NCBI GenBank assembly: GCA_024648695.1
Contig: JACAVV010000015.1
Coordinates: forward strand, 62,001-126,000
Direction of reading: 5' to 3'
Source of the DNA: Nitrospina sp.
GTDB lineage: Bacteria; Nitrospinota; Nitrospinia; Nitrospinales; JACRGP01
Length of the DNA: 64,000 nucleotides
Part shown: positions 54,463-62,969 of the stretch, piece after piece
How the letters are laid out: each line of letters opens with the position of its first letter
Position numbering within the stretch: position 1 is the first letter of the stretch
Notes under the pieces: model-generated
Seen by the model: only the letters and a program-made list of their open reading frames with translations
Database searches by the model: none
Told to the model about the DNA's origin: nothing
Made by a program: the position numbers and the translations under genes

Positions 54463-54834
54463 TTATTTTTTATAGACTTTTTTGGGATCGAAAACCTGCT
54501 CCTCGACCACCGATACGTCGCCATTCAGTTTTCTGAAAAAGCAACTGACGTAGCCTTTATGGCAGGCGGCTGACCCCACCTGCTCGACTTTTAAAAGGAC
54601 GGTATCATCGTCGCAATCCACGTAAACTTCTTTAACAACCTGGACATTGCCGCTTTCTTCCCCTTTCATCCATTGCTTGTCACGGGACCGGCTGTAAAAC
54701 CAGGCTTTTCCGGTTTCGAGGGTTTTCTCCCAGGCAATCTGGTTCATATAGGCCAACATCAACACTTTGTTGGTAGCGGCATCCTGGATAATGGCAGGAA
54801 CCAGTCCTCCCATCTTTTCAAAATCTAGTTGCAT
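54463..54834 (-). CDS. hisI: Phosphoribosyl-AMP cyclohydrolase
   Basis: HisI opens the adenine ring in the third step of histidine synthesis. The 123-residue protein has [53 protein letters not shown] and the metal ligands of [29 protein letters not shown]. It lacks the HisE pyrophosphohydrolase fusion seen in some species. hisG follows in the same direction. Confidence 0.96.
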   Translation of the reverse strand: MQLDFEKMGGLVPAIIQDAATNKVLMLAYMNQIAWEKTLETGKAWFYSRSRDKQWMKGEESGNVQVVKEVYVDCDDDTVLLKVEQVGSAACHKGYVSCFFRKLNGDVSVVEEQVFDPKKVYKK

Positions 54835-55000
54835 CTGTAATCTCCCGGTAAGGTCGAAAATGTAAAATATTATTGATTTTCTGTCAACATTATAATAGCC
54901 TGTAAACTCTGATAAACATTAACCTTAAACCACCTAATCCCAATAAATTCAATCCCCAATAGGGTTTCGGGGGTTACACAAATAAGTTGCCGCAGAGCGG

Positions 55001-55090
55001 TTTGATCCTGTAGCCCAGGCACACAGGATCAAAGTCCCTGAAATCTTGCTAATTTTTTGAAGCAAGATACGGGTATAACCCACTTGTGGG
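55001..55090 (+). promoter_or_regulatory. Structured leader of the LRR gene
   Basis: Three stems lie before the start codon. TTTGATCCTGT (55001-55011) pairs exactly with 55023-55033, and TCTTGCT (55044-55050) with 55061-55067. Last is a competing pair: GGGT-ATA-ACCC (55071-55081) and CCCAC-GTGGG (55079-55090) share bases 55079-55081. The last ends eight bases before the AGGAGGGAGG ribosome binding site. Mutually exclusive hairpins next to a ribosome binding site are typical of translational switches. Confidence 0.45.
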
Positions 55091-55109
55091 ATTAATAAGG
55101 AGGGAGGCT

Positions 55110-55736
55110 ATGCCTTCATTAGCGAATTACAGGATATACGATGTTGCCGAACCATGCAATTACCAAGGTGAAAAACTGGTCGAGGCGATGAAAAAAGTTA
55201 TCGATGAAAAACTTTCCGGCAATGGCAGGGAGTTCAATCTGCATGGTTGCTGTGTAGGCCCTGCCGGACTGGCCTGCATTCTGGAAAACTGGTCCGATCA
55301 GTTAGTCAAAATTAAACGCCTGAATCTGGGCGGGAATAAAATTGGAGATGAGGGCGCCGCCCTGTTGGCGCAGTCGGAATGTTTCTCCAAACTGCAATGG
55401 CTGGAATTGGGTGGCAACGATATCAATGCTGAAGGGATCAAGGCATTGATCAAATCTCCCGTTCTGAAAAAACTGAAGACTCTGAACTTGTATCGCAATT
55501 GGTTGAAAGATGAGGGAGCCAAATTTATCGCCAGCGAAAACGAGTTGGAAAAACTGGAAGAGATGGACCTGGCTCAAAATGAGATTTGTGATGAAGGGGT
55601 AATCGCCTTATCGGTTTCGAAGAAGTTGCCGAATATTGTGGCGATGACGCTGGATAATAATTTTTTCACGCGGGAAGGAAGGGAAGAAGCTCGCCTGGGT
55701 TCTACTTTCAAACGATTAAAAGCGCTTAACCTCTAG
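55110..55736 (+). CDS. Leucine-rich repeat protein (RNase-inhibitor type)
   Basis: The product (208 residues from ATG 55110, which has AGGAGGGAGG before it) contains five LRR units of the RI type: IKRLNLGGNKIGDEGAALLA, LQWLELGGNDINAEGIKALI, LKTLNLYRNWLKDEGAKFIA, LEEMDLAQNEICDEGVIALS and IVAMTLDNNFFTREGREEA. There is no signal peptide, so it is probably cytoplasmic and binds another protein. This subtype is commoner in eukaryotes. It could be an internal scaffold or inhibitor; the target is unknown. Confidence 0.85.
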   Translation: MPSLANYRIYDVAEPCNYQGEKLVEAMKKVIDEKLSGNGREFNLHGCCVGPAGLACILENWSDQLVKIKRLNLGGNKIGDEGAALLAQSECFSKLQWLELGGNDINAEGIKALIKSPVLKKLKTLNLYRNWLKDEGAKFIASENELEKLEEMDLAQNEICDEGVIALSVSKKLPNIVAMTLDNNFFTREGREEARLGSTFKRLKALNL

Positions 55737-55793
55737 TTGTTTATAGTTGCGTATCATTCACCAATCACCCTATTACCGAACGGTTTGGCTTCC

Positions 55794-56363
55794 ATGGATC
55801 AAAATCAAGAATACGGCAAAGGCTACTTTTTAATCGCGAATCCTATCCTCCCCGATCCCAATTTTTCCCGTACCGTGGTTTTGCTATGCAACCACAATGA
55901 GGAAGGTTCCTTTGGTCTGGTTATGAATCGATCTGCGGACCTTTCCATTTCGGAGGTCTTTGCCAATTACGAGGAGTTGAAAGCTTATAAAGGCAAAGTC
56001 TTCGTAGGGGGTCCGGTTTCTCAGGGCCAGGTGTTTTATTTGTGTCAGTCCAAAGAGCCTTTGCCGGGTATGGAGTGGGTCTGTGAGGATATCTACCTGG
56101 GCATGAATTGGGAAGCGCTTGAGGAGATCCTGGGAATTCTGAATGAACCCGAAAAATATATGCGGTTCTATCTGGGATACTCCGGCTGGGGATCAGGCCA
56201 ATTGGCTAACGAGATGGAACACCGTAGCTGGTTGACCTGCCTGGCGTCGAACGATTTTGTTTTCTCCGATTCCACCGATCAACTGTGGGCGCGGGTGGTT
56301 CGGTCAATGGGTAGCGAATATGAATACCTGGTGAACGCCCCCAAGAATCCGCAGTGGAATTGA
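55794..56363 (+). CDS. YqgE/AlgH family protein
   Basis: The 189-residue product (start ATG 55794) has GKGYFLIANPILPDPNFSRTVVLLCNHNEEGSFGLVMNRSADLSISEVF, KVFVGGPVSQGQVFYLCQ and MRFYLGYSGWGSGQLANEMEHRSWL, diagnostic of YqgE/AlgH. The family's role is poorly defined. No strong ribosome binding site precedes this ATG; an upstream TTG at 55737 is possible. It leads a plus-strand run of RNA-modification genes. Confidence 0.93.
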   Translation: MDQNQEYGKGYFLIANPILPDPNFSRTVVLLCNHNEEGSFGLVMNRSADLSISEVFANYEELKAYKGKVFVGGPVSQGQVFYLCQSKEPLPGMEWVCEDIYLGMNWEALEEILGILNEPEKYMRFYLGYSGWGSGQLANEMEHRSWLTCLASNDFVFSDSTDQLWARVVRSMGSEYEYLVNAPKNPQWN

Positions 56364-56410
56364 GTGTGTCCATCACCCTCTGACTTTCTTTTAAAGCCTC
56401 TCACTCTCTA

Positions 56411-57316
56411 ATGTCGGATTTGCATTATCTGCCTCCAACCGAACAGACCTACAAATCCTATGCGTCGTCGGCTTATTATGGCTTCGCGCTTTCCAGGTAT
56501 TTTGCCCAGCGATTCGATTACCTTTCGGAATCGGAGTGGAAACTAAGAATCCAGTCGGGCATGATCACAGTCAATGGAGAGCAGGTCGAACCTGATTACA
56601 TTATAAAGGCACACGACCTCATCGTCACCCGCATGGGACTGAGGGTGGAACCCCCTGCAAACAGAACGCTGTCCATCCTGTATGAAGACAACGAACTCCG
56701 GGTGTTCAACAAAGGAGCACCCATTCCGGTCCATCCCAGCGGACGCTTTTTCAAAAACAGTTTTACCGAACTGTTGAAAGAAACCTATCCGGAAGAAACC
56801 CCTCGGCCAGTGCAACGATTGGACTCCACAACCACCGGCGTAATCGTTTTTGCCAAAACCCGCGAAGTGGCCTCCGCTTTAATGAAAGAATTTGCTGAGA
56901 ACCGGGTGTACAAAGAATACCTTGCCGTGGTCGATGGAGAACCCGAGGAAAAGGACTTTCATATCGATGCGCCAATAGGTAAAATCAAGGGATCGGCCCG
57001 AGGAATTGGTGAATTGGCTCAAAAGCCGAAACCTGCCAAAACCCGTGTGATTTGGTTGAATACCCTGGAACGGCGGTCTTTGCTTAAGGTCATTCCCCTT
57101 TCGGGAAGGACGAACCAGATCCGGGTCCACCTGGCAAGTGTGGGATGCCCAGTGTACAACGATAAAGTTTACGGTAATGCAGTCCAAGACCTTTGCGATT
57201 ACGGCTTGCACGCTTACCGATTGAAAATATGCCTGTATGGACGAGACCTTGATTTCAAAGCACCATGGCCCAATCATTTCCAACCGTTTATAGATCGAGC
57301 TGAAATTTCCCTATGA
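56411..57316 (+). CDS. RluA-family pseudouridine synthase
   Basis: The 301-residue enzyme isomerises uridines in rRNA or tRNA. An S4-like N-terminal part (SEWKLRIQSGMITVNGEQVEPDYIIKAHDLI) precedes the catalytic domain with PVQRLDSTTTGVIVFAKT (catalytic Asp in RLD), NRVYKEYLAVVDGEP and KVIPLSGRTNQIRVHLASVGCPVYNDKVYG. The exact target site cannot be told. Its stop overlaps the dus start. Confidence 0.93.
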   Translation: MSDLHYLPPTEQTYKSYASSAYYGFALSRYFAQRFDYLSESEWKLRIQSGMITVNGEQVEPDYIIKAHDLIVTRMGLRVEPPANRTLSILYEDNELRVFNKGAPIPVHPSGRFFKNSFTELLKETYPEETPRPVQRLDSTTTGVIVFAKTREVASALMKEFAENRVYKEYLAVVDGEPEEKDFHIDAPIGKIKGSARGIGELAQKPKPAKTRVIWLNTLERRSLLKVIPLSGRTNQIRVHLASVGCPVYNDKVYGNAVQDLCDYGLHAYRLKICLYGRDLDFKAPWPNHFQPFIDRAEISL

Positions 57317-58383
57317 TCTGCGAAACTAACGACAGCCCAAACACAAGCACCGCCCCTACCGCTCCACCTGCGGCTCTATCCGGATTGATCGCCCGTGCGA
57401 GGAATCCTTATTGGATGGCGCCGATGTCAGGAATCACCGATGTCTGTTACCGTCAGTTGATCGACGAGATGGATGCAGGTGTCGTCATCTCCGAATTGAT
57501 TTCGGCGAAAGGCCTGATATATAGCTCCGAACGGACCCGCAGAATGCTTACCATTCACGAGAAACCGGGAACGATTATAGGTATCCAGCTTTTTGGAGAA
57601 ATGGCAGAGGATTTCATCACCGCCAGTCGCATGGTCGAAGAAGCAGGCGCTGATTTTCTGGATATCAATCTGGGTTGCCCGGTGACGAAGGTGACCAAAA
57701 AAGGATGCGGCTCCGCTTTGATGAGGGATCCAGGAAATCTGGAAAAGTTTTTGAGTGAAATCAAAAATGGCATCGGCCTACCGCTGACTGTAAAAATGAG
57801 GACCGGTTGGAACGAGCAGGAATTGACCATTCATGAATGCGTGAAGGCGGCTTACAACGCCGGATGCGAATGGGTGGCCATTCACGGGCGAACCCGGGCG
57901 CAAGCTTATGAAGGCAATGCAGATTGGGATTTGATCAAGAATGTGAAACAAAACGCAAAATTACCCATCATAGGCAATGGCGATATCCGCTCCGCCCAAC
58001 GGGCTCGGGAACGGTTGGAAGAGTCTGGAGTCGATGCGGTAATGATTGGCCGGGGCGCTTTAAGGAATCCCTGGATTTTCAAACAATGCACGGGAAAACT
58101 GGGTGAAGCGATTGACCCGTCTCCCATGAATTTATTGACTTATTACCTGAGCCTGCTGGAAACCCATTATGATTTGCGCCGCACATTGATCCTGCTTCGC
58201 AAATTAGCTGTTTGGCTTGCTTTTGGGTATCCCGGTTCTGCGGCATTTCGCAAGAGCATGTTTCAATTGCATTCCGCAGAGGAAATTCTGAATTGTTCTT
58301 CGACATTTTTCGACGACGTCTCCAAACTTGATAAATCGCCCTTTCAGGAATCCGAAGCCTTTATGATGGGGGGACATGGTTGA
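57313..58383 (+). CDS. tRNA-dihydrouridine synthase (Dus family)
   Basis: Dus reduces uridines in tRNA with FMN and NADPH. The 356-residue protein has WMAPMSGITDVCYRQLIDEM, LFGEMAEDFITASRMVEEAGADFLDINLGCPVTKVTKKGCGSALM (catalytic Cys in GCG), AIHGRTRAQAYEGNADW and IGNGDIRSAQRARERLEESGVDAVMIGRGALRNPW. The spacing is DusB-like. The extra N-terminal PNTSTAPTAPPAA stretch is disordered. Coupled to the pseudouridine synthase by a four-base overlap. Confidence 0.93.
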   Translation: MICETNDSPNTSTAPTAPPAALSGLIARARNPYWMAPMSGITDVCYRQLIDEMDAGVVISELISAKGLIYSSERTRRMLTIHEKPGTIIGIQLFGEMAEDFITASRMVEEAGADFLDINLGCPVTKVTKKGCGSALMRDPGNLEKFLSEIKNGIGLPLTVKMRTGWNEQELTIHECVKAAYNAGCEWVAIHGRTRAQAYEGNADWDLIKNVKQNAKLPIIGNGDIRSAQRARERLEESGVDAVMIGRGALRNPWIFKQCTGKLGEAIDPSPMNLLTYYLSLLETHYDLRRTLILLRKLAVWLAFGYPGSAAFRKSMFQLHSAEEILNCSSTFFDDVSKLDKSPFQESEAFMMGGHG

Positions 58384-58473
58384 TCGGAAAAGGAGGTTCC
58401 CGATTCAAACCATCGAAAAAACTTTTTTCAAACAGGCATAATATCCAAACTTTTCCTGGGGAGGACAAAAGCC

Positions 58474-58887
58474 ATGAAAATTGCAATTCATAATTTTGAT
58501 ATTCGTAAACTGTTTATTTTTTTCGTTATTTTTTGTACTCTGCAGGGGTGTGCCGGAATTTATACGGCTCTGAAAGACGAGGGAAAGGGCAAAACACAAC
58601 GTTTTCTCGCAAACAGGGAAGTCGTGCGGGATGTGATTCCCAGAGCACTTGCTACATTGGGTTTGGAAATCGTCGATGAAGATAAGCGGCAGGGGCTTTT
58701 TTTTGCAGAAGGGAAACCCAATAATGTCAGTTATGGGGAGCGAGTGGTGATCCTGGTTCAGGAAGAAACCGAATCCAGCACCTTGGTAAAGGTGATTTCA
58801 CGCAAGGAATGGGTACACAATTCGCTTGCTACTGATTGGGAAACTCCTGTGCTAAATGCTCTTGATAAGGCTCTTTCCAATCCTTGA
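58474..58887 (+). CDS. Putative lipoprotein of unknown function
   Basis: The 137-residue protein has a lipoprotein signal ending in the lipobox LQGC (LFIFFVIFCTLQGC). The mature part, LANREVVRDVIPRALATLGLEIVDEDKRQGLFFAEGKPN...GERVVILVQEETESSTLVKVISRKEWV, looks like a compact alpha/beta domain seen in small exported proteins of unknown function. CTGGGGAGGA precedes the ATG. Confidence 0.75.
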   Translation: MKIAIHNFDIRKLFIFFVIFCTLQGCAGIYTALKDEGKGKTQRFLANREVVRDVIPRALATLGLEIVDEDKRQGLFFAEGKPNNVSYGERVVILVQEETESSTLVKVISRKEWVHNSLATDWETPVLNALDKALSNP

Positions 58888-58902
58888 CAACTTTTTTATT
58901 AA

Positions 58903-59394
58903 ATGACAATGGATTCTATTACCGAAGAACAAATTGTTGAATTATTTAATAACGTAACTTTTTTTGACGGTCTTAACCTCATGGAAAAGCAATACCTGGC
59001 CTCGGGTGATTGCTCTGTGTTGCGTTTTAATGATGGGGACTCTATCATTCGGCAAGGCGACTGGGAAGATTGCTCTCTTTACATTCTTCTTAAAGGCGGG
59101 GTCAGAGTCACAAAATCCAAAATTCCTGAGGGAGATGATAAAGCTCCCATTTCCGAAATCTTATTGAACCGACTGGACCCCGGATCGGTATTTGGGGAAA
59201 TCGCCCTGGTGTCTCACAGGTCCCGCACCACCAGTGTGTATGCAGAAGGATTGGCCATTGTGTTGAGGCTCGAAGTGGGTCTCCTGGAGGCGCTGGACCC
59301 GGTTGTGTCCGGTAAAATAAAAAGTAAATTGCTTGAGTTGGTCATCAGCCGCCTGGATTCCATGAATGAGCATTTGCTGAAACTGGTTCGTTGA
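58903..59394 (+). CDS. Cyclic nucleotide-binding domain protein without DNA-binding domain
   Basis: The 163-residue protein is a lone CNB (cNMP) beta-roll: LMEKQYLASGDCSVLRFNDGDSIIRQGDWEDCSLYILLKGGVRVT and the phosphate-binding cassette DPGSVFGEIALVSHRSRTTSVYAEG. The FGEIAL motif fits, but the usual following R-[ST]A reads HRSRTTS. No HTH follows, so it is probably a sensor that acts by protein contact. A potential CRP-type operator lies elsewhere in this window, but this protein cannot bind DNA alone. Confidence 0.9.
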   Translation: MTMDSITEEQIVELFNNVTFFDGLNLMEKQYLASGDCSVLRFNDGDSIIRQGDWEDCSLYILLKGGVRVTKSKIPEGDDKAPISEILLNRLDPGSVFGEIALVSHRSRTTSVYAEGLAIVLRLEVGLLEALDPVVSGKIKSKLLELVISRLDSMNEHLLKLVR

Positions 59395-59430
59395 ACCAGG
59401 AAAACTACAGGAAGGATTAAAGAAAACTGT

Positions 59431-60210
59431 TTGAAGATTCCCGAAAGAAAGACCTCCCCCCAACTTAAAAAAACCAGACCTAGACGGGAAGAATTCACCT
59501 TGTACGGGTGGAACTCCTGTAAAGCCTATTTCGCATCCGATCCTCAAGGCCTGTTCAGGTTATTTTTCAGTGCAGAACGATCCAAATCTTTACGCGAAGA
59601 AAAAAAGTGGTGCCAGGTTCACAAAATTCCCTACCGTGAACTGGATGCTAAATCCTTAAACAAGGTTGCCGCCAGTTCCCATCACGAGGGTGTTGTCATG
59701 GTGGTAAAACCCCTGCCAAAGGTTTCTGCGAACCGTCTGGCGCTGTCTGGAAAGTTTGAAGGCTTGCATCTGGCGCTGGACCGTGTGGGTAACCCTCACA
59801 ATGTCGGGGCTATCCTGAGGACGTGCGGTTTTTTCGGAGTGAAGGGTTTGATTCTGGGAAAGGAGGAGCAGGCCCAGATCACGTCCTCCGCCGCTCGCAT
59901 GGCGGAAGGAGCCTGGGGCCAGGTAACGGTCTATGATAGCCAGAACCTGGCTTCTTCTTTGCGGGAAATGCGTCAAAGAGGCATGTTTGTTTTGGGCACA
60001 GATCCCTCAGCCAAAAAAAGTCTTTTTGAGAGTGACATCTCTTTCCCCTGTCTTTTGGTAATAGGAAACGAAAGCGAGGGAATTTCCCCCGCAGTACGTA
60101 AACACTGTGACCTTACGGTCGGGATTCCCGGAAATGGCAACATTCAATCCCTGAACCTTTCCGTATCCGCCGGAATCCTGATCGCTGAAATCTTCCGCCG
60201 CAAGTTGTAA
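59431..60210 (+). CDS. TrmH/SpoU-family RNA 2'-O-methyltransferase
   Basis: The 259-residue SPOUT enzyme has an N-terminal substrate-binding part (TLYGWNSCKAYF...HHEGVVMVV) and the knotted domain with three motifs: ALDRVGNPHNVGAILRTCGFFG, LVIGNESEGISPAV and GIPGNGNIQSLNLSVSAGILIAEI. It methylates ribose in rRNA or tRNA with SAM; the target is unknown. The start is TTG 59431 with AGGAAGG upstream. Confidence 0.9.
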   Translation: MKIPERKTSPQLKKTRPRREEFTLYGWNSCKAYFASDPQGLFRLFFSAERSKSLREEKKWCQVHKIPYRELDAKSLNKVAASSHHEGVVMVVKPLPKVSANRLALSGKFEGLHLALDRVGNPHNVGAILRTCGFFGVKGLILGKEEQAQITSSAARMAEGAWGQVTVYDSQNLASSLREMRQRGMFVLGTDPSAKKSLFESDISFPCLLVIGNESEGISPAVRKHCDLTVGIPGNGNIQSLNLSVSAGILIAEIFRRKL

Positions 60211-60226
60211 AAAATATTATAACCGG

Positions 60227-60445
60227 CTACAAAAATAATTGTGCCTGTTTCTTTTTTTTGGATTCAATTCCCGCTTCCGAAAACACCATGTTTTTTTGCT
60301 GGGTAAACCAGGAAGGCGAAAACCTACCACCCTCTCCTTTGAGGAACAAATCCATTAAAATTTTGATTTTGCCAATCACCACAAGGTCGTTACTCGGAAC
60401 CTCCACCCGGAAATAAAATCCCTGGTGATTTTTCTCCAAAACCAT
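60227..60445 (-). CDS. Hypothetical small protein
   Basis: The start ATG 60445 has a good AAAGGAG ribosome binding site. The 72-residue product starts MVLEKNHQGFYFRVEVPSNDLVVIGKIKILMDLF and ends with a lysine-rich segment (ESKKKKQAQLFL). No signal or membrane segment. No family recognised. Converges on the TrmH gene with 16 bases between. Confidence 0.5.
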   Translation of the reverse strand: MVLEKNHQGFYFRVEVPSNDLVVIGKIKILMDLFLKGEGGRFSPSWFTQQKNMVFSEAGIESKKKKQAQLFL

Positions 60446-60787
60446 TTTAAAACTCCTTTCTATTAATATTTTAAGGCCCAATGGCTTGATTTACCCCTAA
60501 TTTCGGTATAAATTGACTGCGTATTATTTAATTTTGTTCGCATACAGCGTAAAGCGAACTTAGTATTCCTTATAGAATGTTTCCAGCAGGACCGTTAATT
60601 TCTCTATGAATCCGGTAAAGTTTTTCCCGACTTATTATTCGGGAAGGATCACAACTAACTTTATTATAAGGGTTTCACTTGTTAAACCCTATATTTATAT
60701 GGGGTAAGCTATTTATTGTATGACTGTATTTGATGGATAAATAAAGTGTCCTGACAGGAGCTTTTAACTTATACCTAATATTTTATC
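60446..60787. other. AT-rich intergenic region with palindromes before the CI-type gene
   Basis: These 342 bases hold no gene that I can support. AGGGTTT (60669-60675) and AAACCCT (60684-60690) form a perfect inverted repeat. An overlapping 20-base near-palindrome at 60686-60705 (16 of 20 matching) follows. TTCCCGA/TCGGGAA forms a further stem near 60630-60652. These are candidate operators for the HTH protein that follows. Confidence 0.45.
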
Positions 60788-61294
60788 ATGAGTTCCTATA
60801 AATTTATAAATGTTAATTTCAAATCTGCTGTAGATCGGCTTAAAGAGGTGACCGGCATGACTAAAGATGTCGAAGTTGCTTCTGCCCTGGGATTTCATCC
60901 AGTCGCTTTCGCTCAAAGAAAGAAGCGCGCCAGTGTTCCGGTTACAGAAATTGTTAACTTTTGTTATCGAAAGGGGGTCAGGCCGGAGTACATCTTCAAT
61001 GGAACCCATCCCATACGGGCTCTGCCTTCCCATGCACAGAAAGAAATTAAAGGTCTGGAAAACTTTGTCCCTGACTTGGAAGAGTACGAATATGAGGAAA
61101 TTGAAGAACAAATTCAGGAAAAGGGTCCCCAACAATTAAACCATGATATAGAAAGAATCAGGTTTCAGAGCCTGATAAGTTTTATTGAATCCCTGGCTAC
61201 AGAAACGGAACTTCGCGATCTGGATTATCATGTCAATTCTATTCGCCGTTTATACAAGCAAGTTTTAAAACGGAAATTCAATGGCTCAAAGTAA
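60788..61294 (+). CDS. Phage CI-repressor-type HTH regulator
   Basis: Residues about 10-75 form a CI-repressor HTH domain: AVDRLKEVTGMTKDVEVASALGFHPVAFAQRKKRASVPVTEIVNFCYRKGVRPEYIFNG. The family usually carries a C-terminal S24 peptidase; here the rest (about 90 residues) is an acidic helical tail (EEYEYEEIEEQIQEKG...LRDLDYHVNSIRRLYKQVLK), so it cannot self-cleave. It is a host-type regulator or a remnant of a mobile element. Palindromes upstream suggest autoregulation. No strong ribosome binding site. Confidence 0.75.
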   Translation: MSSYKFINVNFKSAVDRLKEVTGMTKDVEVASALGFHPVAFAQRKKRASVPVTEIVNFCYRKGVRPEYIFNGTHPIRALPSHAQKEIKGLENFVPDLEEYEYEEIEEQIQEKGPQQLNHDIERIRFQSLISFIESLATETELRDLDYHVNSIRRLYKQVLKRKFNGSK

Positions 61295-61328
61295 CCGCCT
61301 CTTCGAATAAGCCGAAACACAATTGTAG

Positions 61329-61763
61329 ATGTTTTTTCTAAAACTACACCCACTTCTCGTCCATTTCCCCATTGGCCTGCTGATAACCGGGGTTCTCTTG
61401 CATTTGTACGCATATTTCCAGAAAGAGGATTCGGTTAGAATCGCGGCCCAATTCAATATCCAATTTGGTTTTTATTTTTCCTTGTTTGTCAGCATTGTGG
61501 GTCTGGCGGGCTATTTCTTTTTGGAAATACAACCCAATTTTGAGTCCTTCCTAAATTTGCATTTCGGCTTTGCCATGAGCTCCATCGTCATATTTAGCCT
61601 GGCCTTATTGGTGAAGCGGTTCTGGAGTGGCAAAGGTGGATCTTTTGCCCACACCCTGTTTCTCATAATCGGGCTGGCGGGAATTCTGGCAACAGGATAT
61701 TTTGGGGGAGAGCTTGTTCACCGCTTTGGTGTTTCGACCCTTCACCCGGTGGCCGTTGAATAA
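61329..61763 (+). CDS. DUF2231-family membrane protein
   Basis: The 144-residue protein begins LHPLLVHFPIGLLITGVLLHLYAYF, the DUF2231 signature with paired histidines, and has four hydrophobic segments (FGFYFSLFVSIVGLAGYF, FGFAMSSIVIFSLALLV, TLFLIIGLAGILATGYFGGELVH). Conserved His residues in membrane segments suggest heme or metal binding, as in related cytochrome-b-like proteins. It overlaps the convergent neighbour of the same type by 22 bases. Confidence 0.8.
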   Translation: MFFLKLHPLLVHFPIGLLITGVLLHLYAYFQKEDSVRIAAQFNIQFGFYFSLFVSIVGLAGYFFLEIQPNFESFLNLHFGFAMSSIVIFSLALLVKRFWSGKGGSFAHTLFLIIGLAGILATGYFGGELVHRFGVSTLHPVAVE

Positions 61764-62143
61764 AATACCAACAAATATCCGGAATAAATACTGGCCCCCA
61801 GAGTGATCAAAGTAAGGAAATAAAAAACGTAAGCGCTACGGACATAAGGTTTTGTGTAAGAAAAAATGGTGCAAACCATATAACCGAAAGCCAGCAAAAT
61901 AGAATATCCCTGGTGTCCCTGGACCTCCACTGAGGTTCGCAGGCCAACATCCACAGAAACCATTCCCGTAAACCCGGCAATCAACACACCTAAAAAACCA
62001 ATGCTAAAATTGAGGCAGGCCGCCGCCAATTGTTTTTTGTGATTGTTTTTGTGGGAAAGCCACAAGAGAAAAAATCCTGCCAGAAACAAGGCAGAAGGGA
62101 AATGCGAAAAAAAGGGATGGAGAGTGACGGCGCTGATGGTCAT
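61742..62143 (-). CDS. Second DUF2231-like membrane protein
   Basis: The start of this product (ATG 62143, giving TISAVTLHPFFSHFPSALFLAGFFLLW) mirrors the HPxxxHFPxxL signature of the facing gene. Four helices are predicted (AACLNFSIGFLGVLIAGFTGMV, ILLAFGYMVCTIFSY, FYFLTLITLGASIYSGYLLVFY). A TTG at 62194 would add 17 residues and overlap less well with homology. The two genes converge with overlapping 3' ends, an arrangement of paralogues that is unusual. Confidence 0.7.
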   Translation of the reverse strand: MTISAVTLHPFFSHFPSALFLAGFFLLWLSHKNNHKKQLAAACLNFSIGFLGVLIAGFTGMVSVDVGLRTSVEVQGHQGYSILLAFGYMVCTIFSYTKPYVRSAYVFYFLTLITLGASIYSGYLLVFYSTATG

Positions 62144-62230
62144 CGAATTCAGTCGCCTGGCCGGATCAGGATTAGAAATAACCTGTTGGGCCAAATAGAC
62201 ATGGGCGAAGTACGAAGACTTGCGTCGGAA

Positions 62231-62530
62231 TCAGGGATTCGGTTTATCCTCTTCCCGGGTGGGATCCAGAGGTTCATTCAGGTCCAGGTTGACATCGACA
62301 TCAACCTTTGTGGCCGTAACAACATCCTGCTCCAGTTCGTTAATATTAATAGATTGCTTTAATCCTTCAGCCTCGTCCATGACATCCTGTTTCAGGTCGG
62401 CAAAAGTAGATTGGAATTCATGCCAGCCCCGGCCGACCGCACGGGCCAATTTAGGCAGGTTTTTGGGTCCAATAACGACGGTGGCAATGGCCATAATGAT
62501 TAATAATTCGAAAAACCCAATATCGAACAT
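62231..62530 (-). CDS. tatB: Sec-independent protein translocase TatB
   Basis: The 99-residue protein has the TatB layout: [34 protein letters not shown], i.e. an N-terminal helix, hinge and amphipathic helix, then a variable acidic tail ([14 protein letters not shown]). The FDIGFxELL start is TatB-like rather than TatA-like. It belongs to the twin-arginine export receptor. No tatA or tatC lies next to it in this window. Confidence 0.85.
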   Translation of the reverse strand: MFDIGFFELLIIMAIATVVIGPKNLPKLARAVGRGWHEFQSTFADLKQDVMDEAEGLKQSININELEQDVVTATKVDVDVNLDLNEPLDPTREEDKPNP

Positions 62531-62969
62531 AAAAGAACTCCAATCTCAAAATAGGAAATGGGGAATACTTTAGAAAGGATACCAAATAAATCCCGTTCCG
62601 GCAATTATCAATCCAGCAGGTCAATTGTTTTAGCCTGAGTCAAAATACAACCACAACCAACCAATCATCCAGGTTCCCGAGAACAGCGGCACTCAAGTGA
62701 TGGTAAAAAACATACATACAATTGAAATGTGTTAATTTGATAGAAACCTGGAACTCGGGCTAATATCAAAATAAATTGCTTAGCGCCTTAATAAATAGAT
62801 GGTATAAATAATGCTTTTCATAGAACCTCTTTCAGTTCAATAATACCAATCTCAAAAAGTGTAATTCGATCTGGCCGAAATAAACCTTTTCCTGGAATTA
62901 GGAAACCTCGTTTTTCGCAGAAGTCTGTTCAAAGCATCCTTTTAAATCCATCGAACACCACGACCGATA
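62531..62969 (+). other. Intergenic region before ribF
   Basis: No gene is supported in these 439 bases. TTGATA at 62737-62742 and TAATAT at 62761-62766, 18 bases apart, could be a promoter about 200 bases before ribF. The sequence is otherwise AT-rich without a strong structure. Confidence 0.4.
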
